Source: Methanosarcinales archaeon
GTDB lineage: Archaea > Halobacteriota > Methanosarcinia > Methanosarcinales > Methanogasteraceae
Assembly: GCA_030672605.1 (NCBI GenBank)
Contig: DAOVGE010000182.1
Location: 1-8,733, forward strand
Reading direction: 5' to 3'
DNA length: 8,733 nucleotides
The notes beneath the pieces are model-generated. The model was not told the origin of the DNA. It made no database searches and saw nothing but the letters and a program-made list of their open reading frames with translations. Position numbers and translations under genes: made by a program. This document shows positions 1-5,512 of this stretch, in pieces; the first letter of the stretch is position 1; every line of letters starts with the position of its first letter.

Positions 1-127
1 ACGGGTGGGGAGGTTCTTCTGAAGAGCCGGATGAGGGAAATCTTCAAGTCCGGTTCTGTGAGGGGGCTCATAGTAACCTCGGGGCTATTACCCCAAAACA
101 AGAGGTGCGCTATGAGTCCTACTCGAC
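1..127 (+). mobile_element. Group II intron, 3' end (domains V and VI)
   Basis: The stretch 24-56 has the size and form of group II intron domain V: it begins GAGCCGG with the AGC catalytic triad at 25-27, closes with GTCCGGTTC, and has a GGGAAAT cap in the middle. Bases 63-120 fold as a domain VI helix: CTCATAG (67-73) pairs with CTATGAG (110-116) and extends outward by G-U, G-C, G-C and G-U pairs. An inner ACCTC/GAGGT stem (76-80/102-106) and a GGGG/CCCC hairpin (81-84/91-94) lie inside it. An unpaired A at 121, seven bases from a CTCGAC 3' end, suits the lariat branch point, which places the intron boundary near 127. The intron body and any reverse transcriptase ORF would lie to the left, outside the window, so whether it is full length or mobile cannot be judged. 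Confidence 0.8.
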
Positions 128-130
128 ATG

Positions 131-194
131 GACGAATGGCACGAATTTATTTCGGTTTAACATTCGTGAAATTCGTTTATTCGTGTCATTCGTG
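131..194. repeat. ATTCGTG repeat cluster with inverted arms
   Basis: Four direct copies of ATTCGTG (one ends in TT) start at 162, 171, 179 and 188, spaced 8-9 bases apart. On the left, CGAATGGCACGAAT (133-146) is the inverse complement of ATTCGTGTCATTCG (179-192) with a single mismatch. The whole block can therefore fold as a 14-bp stem with a 32-base loop. It starts four bases after the intron end and stops nine bases before the PIN remnant's open frame. It may be a dispersed intergenic repeat, a small non-autonomous element or an operator array; the sequence does not decide. No gene is seen in it. Confidence 0.6.
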
Positions 195-202
195 ATCTCT
201 AA

Positions 203-454
203 GCACTTAAGATCACGCAAGCACAATTCATCTACGAGACGCTTGCACTCGCGAATTACCAAAGAACCTATTTGAAGATCGTTGGAATAGATTATGATGT
301 ATGTGGCATTGCTCTTGAATACTCCAGACGCTATGGCTTGCTATCGAATGACGCCATACATCTCGCAACGATGAAGAAGCACGGAATAACGAGCATCGCA
401 ACCAACGACCGGGATTTTGAGCGAGTGGAGTGGCTTAATATCCAAAAGCCATGA
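203..454 (+). pseudogene. PIN-domain (VapC-like) ribonuclease, 5'-truncated remnant
   Basis: The open frame after the stop at 200-202 encodes about 83 residues that match only the C-terminal half of a PIN-domain protein. It contains YGLLSNDAIHLATM and ATNDRDFERV, which carry two of the later acidic metal-binding positions and the usual ending of a VapC-type toxin. The N-terminal half, with the first catalytic Asp and its beta strand, is absent. No ATG or plausible ribosome-binding site opens the frame; the first possible start is TTG at 272, inside the fold. PIN proteins of this type are normally Mg-dependent RNases paired with an antitoxin, and no antitoxin gene is present here. I read this as a dead toxin fragment whose 5' part was replaced by the repeat block and intron end. 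A gene restarted at TTG 272 is possible but would lack the active site. Confidence 0.6.
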
Positions 455-497
455 GAATCGTGCGGGGAAGCCGCCCGAACAATCCCGCCGCGGACGT

Positions 498-539
498 GGA
501 CCATGGCGGGTGGCGGTAACTTTTTTGCGTCGCCGGTCC
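498..539. terminator. Hairpin with T-tract between convergent genes
   Basis: GGACC (498-502) plus GGCG (505-508) pair with CGCC (531-534) plus GGTCC (535-539). This gives a nine-pair stem with a two-base AT bulge and a 22-base loop that contains TTTTTT (521-526). A second T5 run lies at 557-561. The position, between the PIN remnant ending at 454 and the minus-strand operon ending at 577, suits transcription termination. Archaeal termination mainly uses T-rich tracts, so the tract would favour plus-strand transcripts. Function is inferred. Confidence 0.35.
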
Positions 540-576
540 ATTTTCATGATCCCGGGTTTTTGTGGTTTGTGACGCC

Positions 577-1236
577 CTACCACACCTTGAGATCGATACT
601 CTCGATTCTCACCCGGTCACCCTCTGAGTGCACAATCACGCCTGAATGCACCTTCTGCATCATGCAGTGCTCTGGCAGAAACCGCACGGTTTCACTGACA
701 TCCGGGACCCTGCCGCGGACAACAACGCCTTCGAAAGCGAGAACCAGACAGATCCCGACCTCCTGATACTCAAAATCATCCTCTCCTCCGAGCCTGTGCC
801 GTGGTCCGATCAGGTGCACGGTAACAACGCCGTGCCCCTCCGCAATCACGCGTGCGAAGTGCGTGATCGGGCAGCTGAGCGGTCGGTATCTCAGAATATC
901 ACCGGTCTCCGGATGGATTGCTGAATCGAACGGATGCAGATCCTCGCGGCAGGATGGCTCTCCCGGAAGTGGCGCAAGCGCAAAATCCGCGGTCAGATGA
1001 TCGATGACACCCACAATCGGCTCGCCGCGCTCGGGAACGATTTTGGGCAGAAGTTCTGCGATCTGGACGCCGTGCCCTCTAAAGGCGTTCTGTTGCATGA
1101 ACGGACACTCTTCCGAACCGATTGTCCCCTCTACCAGTGCTGTGGCAAAGTCCGCACATCTGCGAAACCCGCACTCACCGCAGTTGTAGCCGGGAAGAAG
1201 AGCGATCAGATCAGCCACCCCCTTAGTCTCGCGCAT
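577..1236 (-). CDS. 4Fe-4S cluster protein of unknown function
   Basis: This 219-residue soluble protein opens with a PF04060-type FeS motif: C19-x2-C22-G-x3-C27-x2-FA and C44-P. That arrangement binds a 4Fe-4S cluster in the corrinoid iron-sulfur protein, RnfB and reductive activators of corrinoid enzymes. The remaining 170 residues match no family I recognise. They hold further cysteines at 96, 122, 163 and 191, including a C122-P and an H190-C191 followed by H197-S-G, which could be ligands. The start is the ATG at 1236, seven bases after a GGGGGAG ribosome-binding site; the frame is open further upstream but those residues lie over the preceding gene. It is the last gene of the operon, four bases after the GTPase stop. 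Likely roles are electron donor, scaffold or metal carrier for the GTPase/ATPase pair; this is inference from context. Confidence 0.75.
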   Translation of the reverse strand: MRETKGVADLIALLPGYNCGECGFRRCADFATALVEGTIGSEECPFMQQNAFRGHGVQIAELLPKIVPERGEPIVGVIDHLTADFALAPLPGEPSCREDLHPFDSAIHPETGDILRYRPLSCPITHFARVIAEGHGVVTVHLIGPRHRLGGEDDFEYQEVGICLVLAFEGVVVRGRVPDVSETVRFLPEHCMMQKVHSGVIVHSEGDRVRIESIDLKVW

Positions 1237-1240
1237 GGAT

Positions 1241-1939
1241 TCACTCCCCCGTATACTCGGTAAATCCATCGATGTGGCGCAGGACTCCGAGGTGGTACTT
1301 CTTATCGACTCGCATCTCGCCTGTACAGAGCGTGCAGATCGCAAGCGGCGCATTGTGGCGGAGCGTCATCCCGGGTGGTGCATCGCCCGTCTCGCTGATC
1401 GCTTCGGCGAGTTCCGCGGATCCTTGCCCGGTAAGACCATTTGACTCAATGATCCTGCAATTTGGGTTTGCATCGAGGATTCGCTCGCGAAAGACCTCCC
1501 GCTCTGCCTGCGATACAATGTCACCCTTCGTTGCAACAACGACATCAGCGGTCGTGAGAAGCGGACCCACCTTGAGCGGCGTGTTCGGTCCGGATGTTAC
1601 ATCGATCACGCAGACCGCAAGGCAGCCTGACGGGTATGGTGCGCATCTGAGACAGAGTCCCGCAGTCTCGTTCAGCAGGATATCCGCTTGCTGCGCCTCT
1701 GCCCACTCAAGCATCTCCGTTGTGTTGTAGATTGAGAAATGATCCGGGCACATGTCCCTTGAGAGCCCGACAAGAACCGGTACATCGAGCCTCCGGAATC
1801 GTTCGTCGTCATCGGTTGCGAGGCAGTCGATCTTAATTACCGCGGGACGCACCCCTTGCCTCTTCAGATTCCTGATCGTGTGCATGAGAATGGAGGTCTT
1901 GCCAGCGCCAGGCGTTCCTGCAACCACAATGAGTTTCAC
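1241..1939 (-). CDS. G3E-type GTPase, CobW/HypB-like metallochaperone family
   Basis: This 232-residue cytoplasmic P-loop GTPase has Walker A GTPGAGKTS (8-16), a switch-region NETAGLC (90-96) that resembles the ENVGNL-C segment of HypB, IDVTSG (112-117), and TKGD (137-140) in the base-specificity position. G3E GTPases insert or deliver Ni, Co or cobalamin with GTP hydrolysis. Cysteines sit where a metal site would be: C96-x2-C99, C106, and a C-terminal C202-x2-C205. The start is GTG at 1939, which overlaps the ATPase stop as GTGA; a weak AGGGGCGG lies about ten bases upstream. The protein lacks the long C-terminal domain of CobW and the His-rich N-terminus of many HypB proteins, so it is neither of these exactly. 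Its place between an ABC ATPase and a 4Fe-4S protein suggests a dedicated maturation factor whose client is unknown. Confidence 0.8.
   Translation of the reverse strand: MKLIVVAGTPGAGKTSILMHTIRNLKRQGVRPAVIKIDCLATDDDERFRRLDVPVLVGLSRDMCPDHFSIYNTTEMLEWAEAQQADILLNETAGLCLRCAPYPSGCLAVCVIDVTSGPNTPLKVGPLLTTADVVVATKGDIVSQAEREVFRERILDANPNCRIIESNGLTGQGSAELAEAISETGDAPPGMTLRHNAPLAICTLCTGEMRVDKKYHLGVLRHIDGFTEYTGE
1244..1250 (-). promoter_or_regulatory. Ribosome-binding site of the 4Fe-4S protein gene
   Basis: On the minus strand GGGGGAG lies seven bases before the ATG at 1236 and abuts the stop codon of the GTPase gene (1243-1241). It decides the start of the 4Fe-4S gene and implies reinitiation after the GTPase is translated. 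Confidence 0.6.
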
Positions 1940-2766
1940 GCAAAGACCGCCCCTGTACGTTCCAGTTCCATACGTCCATGTTCCGGTTCGAAGTGGCGCA
2001 CGCCCTCGACCAGTTCGCCATGCCGGATCGTCTCACGGAGCGCAATCATCCAGTTGTCCATGCGCACAAGACTTTTGCACAGACTGCGCTCCTTCTTGGT
2101 CGTCTCGATTATCCCGACAACACCGCCGTTTTGCATCACAATCCTTCTCTTCGCCATCAGCGCCAGAACCGGGTCATGCGTGACAACGACAACGAGCTTG
2201 CCCTCGCCCGCCAGGAGTTTGAGCGCCTCCTGCTTTCTGATGCCCGCATTCTCGATCTCATCGATTAAAACGATCGGAGAGTCGCTGATAACAGCGATGT
2301 CTGCTGTCATGAGCGCTCTGGACTGCCCGCCGCTCAGTATCGTGAGCGGCTCGTCCGCGCAGATGGGCTCACCGGTGAGCCGGTTTGCAAGCTCAATAGT
2401 CCGTTCCACGATATAATCGAGAGTCTCAGAGTTTCTGCCACGGCTCTTCGCATGCATCCGCAAAAACTCCCCAACTTCCATGTCTGCGAGAAAATGCATG
2501 TTCTGCGACAACTGAGCGATGCACTTCATTCGCGGGTCTCTTCGCATACCCGGATCCGGCGTGGCATGGTTTATCAGAATCCGCCGCCCCGATGGTGTGT
2601 CGTTCTGCGCGAGCTGCTCAATGTCTGCGATGAACGTGCTCTTTCCGGAGCCGGTTGGTCCAACGATGCTGATAATCTCACCATTCTTGACGCTGATCTC
2701 ACTTACCGGCTCTGCCACCCCGTCTTTGTTAACACCACCTATTATTGTGAGTTCTGTTATGATCAT
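1936..2766 (-). CDS. Soluble ABC-type ATPase of unknown role
   Basis: This 276-residue protein has every element of one ABC nucleotide-binding domain: Walker A GPTGSGKST (36-44), a Q-loop near Q85-Q88, signature LSGGQ (144-148), Walker B IVLIDE (165-170) with the catalytic Glu, and the switch H197 in VTHD. No membrane segment is present and no permease or solute-binding gene lies next to it, so import or export is unsupported. Segment 70-140, rich in Met and charged residues, is longer than in typical small importers. The C-terminal ~55 residues (222-276) follow the ABC core and look unlike a known domain. The start is ATG 2766, eight bases after GGAGGT and overlapping the cysteate synthase stop as ATGA; a longer open frame to 2829 is low-complexity and overlaps the upstream gene. 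By analogy with stand-alone ABC proteins such as SufC or the MCR activation component A2, it may energise cofactor assembly; that is inference. Confidence 0.8.
   Translation of the reverse strand: MIITELTIIGGVNKDGVAEPVSEISVKNGEIISIVGPTGSGKSTFIADIEQLAQNDTPSGRRILINHATPDPGMRRDPRMKCIAQLSQNMHFLADMEVGEFLRMHAKSRGRNSETLDYIVERTIELANRLTGEPICADEPLTILSGGQSRALMTADIAVISDSPIVLIDEIENAGIRKQEALKLLAGEGKLVVVVTHDPVLALMAKRRIVMQNGGVVGIIETTKKERSLCKSLVRMDNWMIALRETIRHGELVEGVRHFEPEHGRMELERTGAVFA
1960..1990. repeat. Degenerate TTCC hexamer repeat in ABC ATPase 3' end
   Basis: On the plus strand TTCC units recur as TTCC-AGTTCC, then a degenerate unit, then ATGTTCC-GGTTCG. This codes for the C-terminal PEHGRMELER of the ATPase. 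It is a weaker version of the hexamer repeats in cysteate synthase and argC, and could be chance. Confidence 0.3.
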
Positions 2767-4043
2767 TGCACCCGACCTCCGTTTAACTCCAGTTCCCACT
2801 CCTGCTCTCCCTCCTGCCCCCATTCCCACTGACCCGTGGAATTCACCACAATATCTGCATCCAGCCGGTTGATTGTGCAGTCCTCTCTTGCCCTGCGCTC
2901 GCCGCCGCCGGTTATATTCAGGAGCACGGAATCATCCGGACGAATCCGCGCATCAGAGGCTGCCTGCATGAGTGCGGCAACAGCGATTGCGGCGGCAGGA
3001 TCGATATCAATCTCCTCTGTTTCCTCAAAGAGCCGGTTTGCGTCCTCTGCCTCCCGGTTGGTTACGCCATACATAATCCCGCCAGTGGCAGAGAGTGCGT
3101 CAGCCACCCCGCCGCAGACTGCGTACGGCGGCTTTCTGTTATATATGATGTCTGTATACATCTCTTTCCAGTCAGAGGAGTTGTTATCGGAGACGCAACC
3201 CGCTCCGTTGCGATCATCACACCACATCTTGTAAAGCGGTGAACACGGCACGTTCTGGGCAAGATGCAGCACAGGAAGCCTTTCTCCAAACCGTCCGTCC
3301 CCAATCAATCTGGTTGCGGCTTCGTAGGTGGAGATTCCACCGGTGCCGCTCCCCACCGCCTGGAAATAGTGATCAGGAATCTCTTTCATGAAGAGCGCCG
3401 CATCGAGCATCACTGTACCCATCCCGTCCCTTCGTGCAACATTTCGTGCGCCCCCTTCTCCGATGAAACCCGGTGACCCGGTAATCGTCTCCGCAAACGA
3501 GATCGCCTCATAGTAGTCTCCGTTCACCGCGATTACCGTAGTCTCACTGGAACGCTCTTTTGTGATCCACATCCTGTGCATGTCAGCAGACGGGACCACA
3601 AGGAGGAGTTTTTGTGATGTCTGCGCTGCAACCTCTGCAAATGCTCGCGCGGTGTTTCCCGCGGATGCCACGACCAGCGTTTCATCGCCGCTGCGCTCAA
3701 TCATGCGCTGCATGGTTGGCGCTGACTCAAGTTCCTTGAAGCTGCACGTCTTAATCGCTGCTCCACGTTCGGGCCAGTATCCGCTGAAACTGATGAATAG
3801 ATTATTCAGTCCGAGTTCTCCGGACAGACCGGTGCTTCTGTACGTTATCGGCTTTTCTCCGATGGGAATGTGCCCGGTAACCGGAAGCCAGTCGTAAAAT
3901 GTCCAGATACCAGGGAGGTCTCGCGGTGTCAGCCGGCGTTCCGTGTACTCTGTTTTGAGGAGCGCGGTGTCATCCGGGCAGTGAAGCGCATACTGCGGCT
4001 GTTTCCTTCCGCACGCAGTGCACCTGACGATGTATTCGCCCAT
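2763..4043 (-). CDS. Cysteate synthase (PLP-dependent, coenzyme M biosynthesis)
   Basis: The product is predicted to convert O-phospho-L-serine and sulfite to L-cysteate, the entry to the aspartate-aminotransferase/sulfopyruvate-decarboxylase route to coenzyme M in Methanosarcina-type methanogens. It is a 426-residue threonine-synthase-fold protein. It has an N-terminal zinc-ribbon-like C8-x2-C11 with C22, then the PLP lysine in TCSFKE (K103), the cofactor contact SAGNTARAF (127-135, N130) and a phosphate-binding GSGTGG (231-236). The family is close to threonine synthase; the SFKE in place of SFKDRG and the CTACGRK ribbon favour cysteate synthase. The start is the ATG at 4043, because the open frame upstream covers the promoter and has no family resemblance. 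The final ~20 residues are a Glu-x repeat tail not expected in the family. It is first in a four-gene operon; a TATA-like box about 31 bases upstream suggests a nearly leaderless mRNA. Threonine synthase is the alternative call. Confidence 0.85.
   Translation of the reverse strand: MGEYIVRCTACGRKQPQYALHCPDDTALLKTEYTERRLTPRDLPGIWTFYDWLPVTGHIPIGEKPITYRSTGLSGELGLNNLFISFSGYWPERGAAIKTCSFKELESAPTMQRMIERSGDETLVVASAGNTARAFAEVAAQTSQKLLLVVPSADMHRMWITKERSSETTVIAVNGDYYEAISFAETITGSPGFIGEGGARNVARRDGMGTVMLDAALFMKEIPDHYFQAVGSGTGGISTYEAATRLIGDGRFGERLPVLHLAQNVPCSPLYKMWCDDRNGAGCVSDNNSSDWKEMYTDIIYNRKPPYAVCGGVADALSATGGIMYGVTNREAEDANRLFEETEEIDIDPAAAIAVAALMQAASDARIRPDDSVLLNITGGGERRAREDCTINRLDADIVVNSTGQWEWGQEGEQEWELELNGGRVQ
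2775..2780 (-). promoter_or_regulatory. Ribosome-binding site of the ABC ATPase gene
   Basis: GGAGGT on the minus strand, eight bases before ATG 2766, is the best Shine-Dalgarno match in the window. It lies inside the last codons of cysteate synthase and selects the 276-residue start over the longer open frame. Confidence 0.65.
2785..2832. repeat. Eight-unit NNYTCC hexamer repeat in cysteate synthase 3' end
   Basis: Read on the plus strand the bases fall into eight hexamers: AACTCC, AGTTCC, CACTCC, TGCTCT, CCCTCC, TGCCCC, CATTCC, CACTGA. In the minus reading frame they give an alternating Glu-x tail, EWGQEGEQEWELEL. Period six keeps the frame whatever the unit number, so copy number could vary without breaking the gene. 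Confidence 0.6.
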
Positions 4044-4068
4044 GAGGGCACTTTTTGCGCCGATGGGG

Positions 4069-4078
4069 GTTATAATGC
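4069..4078 (-). promoter_or_regulatory. TATA-like promoter of the cysteate synthase operon
   Basis: On the minus strand GCATTATAAC, preceded by a purine-rich GGAAA that could serve as BRE, is centred about 31 bases before ATG 4043. With archaeal start sites about 25 bases after TATA, the transcript would have a leader of only a few bases. This agrees with the lack of a Shine-Dalgarno sequence there. Confidence 0.45.
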
Positions 4079-4097
4079 TTTCCGTTTTCAGTGTGGT

Positions 4098-4117
4098 TTT
4101 GTCCGTATTGTGACAAA
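4098..4117. promoter_or_regulatory. Dyad TTTGTC-N8-GACAAA, possible operator
   Basis: A perfect 6-bp inverted repeat with an 8-base spacer sits 20 bases upstream of the cysteate synthase TATA box, in the intergenic region shared with the divergent permease gene. The size suits a dimeric helix-turn-helix regulator that could control both directions. No regulator gene is in the window, and a 6-bp dyad can arise by chance. Confidence 0.3.
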
Positions 4118-4184
4118 TTGTGGTGGTTAATTTCCGAATTGGGTCATTTATCGTTCCCGGATGCCAGAGGTGTGGCTGGCTGCG

Positions 4185-4197
4185 ACAAAAATTATGT
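4185..4197 (+). promoter_or_regulatory. TATA-like promoter of the permease gene
   Basis: ACAAAAATTATGT is centred about 30 bases before ATG 4223 and no ribosome-binding site lies between, the same arrangement as on the divergent side. A short or absent leader is inferred. Confidence 0.4.
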
Positions 4198-4222
4198 ACC
4201 AAACAGAGCCAAAAACAACCCA

Positions 4223-5443
4223 ATGCTGACATTTATCGCATTTTTCGCAAGCATTGCTCTGATACACATACTATCGGTCCGCATGCGGATACATCCATTC
4301 ATACCCCTGATCTCGGCTGCTTTCCTCTACGGAATACTCTCCGGGATGGGGCATCAAGCGATCATTGCGCATATTACATCAGGTCTTGGAAACATCTTTT
4401 CTGTGCTCTGCATCATCATATTTTCCGGCGTTACCATCGCCGAGTTCTTGAAAGGTACAAAAGGAATCGAGAGGATCGTAAACGACATTTTAGTTATATC
4501 CAAGAGTAAATGCTCATTTGTACCGATTTTTTCAGGTTACCTGTTATCCATCCCTATAATGTGCTGCATAACGGCGTTTGTCGTCTTAAATCCAGTCATA
4601 GAGGGACTCGCAATCAAAGTGAGAGCACCGAAAAAGAGATTTGTGTACATGCTCGCCGTTGGAACAGTGATCTCGTATAATCTGATCTATCCATCGCCAG
4701 TTGTCTTTGTAATCACAGATACGCTCGATATCGATCCATTCGATACGTTGATTTTGAGCATCCCCATATCCGCGCTGCTTTTAATCATCTCTTATTGTTA
4801 CATGCGTACAAGAATCGAGATAATACCAGAAAAAATACACACATCACTCAGATCGTCCATAGAAGCATGGATTCCAATCATAATTCCGATATCCCTGATC
4901 CTGCTCGGTATAATCGTTGATAACCAGACCCTGAAGTTTTTCGGCAATGTCAATGTCGCCCTGCTCATCGGTGTTGCGATCTCGCTTCTCATTTCCCACG
5001 GGCGTTTACCCGCTGACGAGATCACCGCATCCCTGAAGCGATCATCTGAGCGGGCGGGCAGGATACTTCTTGACCTCTGCGGTGCAGGAGCGCTCGGCGA
5101 AGTCATAGCACACAGCAATTTTTTAAATGACGTCTTTGAACTCCTCGGTACCAGTTCTGTTCCGCTCCTGCTCTTTGTATTCCTGATTGCGGCATTCATC
5201 CAGACCGCGCAGGGCTCAAGGGTCGTCACAGCCATTGTTGCCTCAGGCATGGTGAAGGATCTCGCATGTATGGAAACGGTGTTTATGATCTGTGCCGGGA
5301 CGTTCGTCATCTCTTATGTAAGTGATCCATATTTCTGGCTGGTTAAGCAGGATTCGAGCATGAAAGAGGTTGTTAAGTACTATACCCTGCCACTTGCGCT
5401 CGCAGGTCTCGTGGTTCTGGCGTGCACCATCATCTTTTTGTGA
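4223..5443 (+). CDS. GntP-family permease
   Basis: This 406-residue integral membrane protein has about 11-12 hydrophobic segments, roughly at 2-18, 24-41, 55-75, 98-122, 141-165, 174-193, 215-232, 243-257, 280-297, 311-330, 352-367 and 388-405. The C-terminal half has hallmarks of the gluconate/H+ symporter (GntP) family: CGAGALGEVI (286-295), TAQGSRVVTAIVA (328-340) and SDPYFWLVK (367-375). Known members carry gluconate, fructuronate, glycerate or D-serine (DsdX), so the substrate is probably a small hydroxy or amino acid; the sequence does not say which. The start is ATG 4223, directly before the first membrane segment; the 44 upstream in-frame residues, including a CPYC, lie over the promoter and are unlike the family. 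It is divergent from cysteate synthase across 179 bases. At 406 residues it is somewhat shorter than typical GntP proteins (about 440) but appears complete. Confidence 0.75.
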   Translation: MLTFIAFFASIALIHILSVRMRIHPFIPLISAAFLYGILSGMGHQAIIAHITSGLGNIFSVLCIIIFSGVTIAEFLKGTKGIERIVNDILVISKSKCSFVPIFSGYLLSIPIMCCITAFVVLNPVIEGLAIKVRAPKKRFVYMLAVGTVISYNLIYPSPVVFVITDTLDIDPFDTLILSIPISALLLIISYCYMRTRIEIIPEKIHTSLRSSIEAWIPIIIPISLILLGIIVDNQTLKFFGNVNVALLIGVAISLLISHGRLPADEITASLKRSSERAGRILLDLCGAGALGEVIAHSNFLNDVFELLGTSSVPLLLFVFLIAAFIQTAQGSRVVTAIVASGMVKDLACMETVFMICAGTFVISYVSDPYFWLVKQDSSMKEVVKYYTLPLALAGLVVLACTIIFL

Positions 5444-5473
5444 CCCCCAACAACCCGGCAACCCGACCGCCCC

Positions 5474-5488
5474 CGAAAGTCTTTTTGA
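5474..5488 (+). promoter_or_regulatory. Promoter-like element before argC
   Basis: CGAAAG followed by TCTTTTTGA resembles a BRE plus a weak TATA element. It is centred about 29 bases before ATG 5513, and no Shine-Dalgarno sequence precedes that ATG. This suggests argC has its own promoter rather than reading only from the permease gene 69 bases upstream. Confidence 0.35.
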
Positions 5489-5512
5489 TCCGACGAGTCA
5501 ACAGTGTGGATT

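Noticed and set aside
131..194. CRISPR-like array
   Set aside because: The units are only seven bases and 8-9 bases apart, with no unique spacers of CRISPR size and no cas genes.
1237..1353. 39-residue extension of the 4Fe-4S protein
   Set aside because: It overlaps the GTPase coding region, has odd composition, and the GGGGGAG site points to ATG 1236.
2767..2829. 21-residue Gly-rich extension of the ABC ATPase
   Set aside because: It comes from the hexamer repeat in another frame, while GGAGGT plus the ATGA overlap mark ATG 2766 as the start.
4091..4222. 44-residue N-terminal extension of the permease with a CPYC motif
   Set aside because: GntP proteins begin at the first membrane helix, and a TATA-like box lies inside this stretch; the CPYC is probably chance.
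4044..4232. 63-residue N-terminal extension of cysteate synthase
   Set aside because: It covers the promoter and the dyad, overlaps the start of the permease gene, and has no family resemblance; the zinc-ribbon start at ATG 4043 fits better.
4798..5310. 170-residue minus-strand open frame opposite the permease
   Set aside because: Antisense shadow; the plus frame has membrane segments and GntP motifs.
5504..5512. GTG start three codons upstream for argC
   Set aside because: ArgC families begin directly at the nucleotide-binding strand, and ATG 5513 suits this; neither has a ribosome-binding site.
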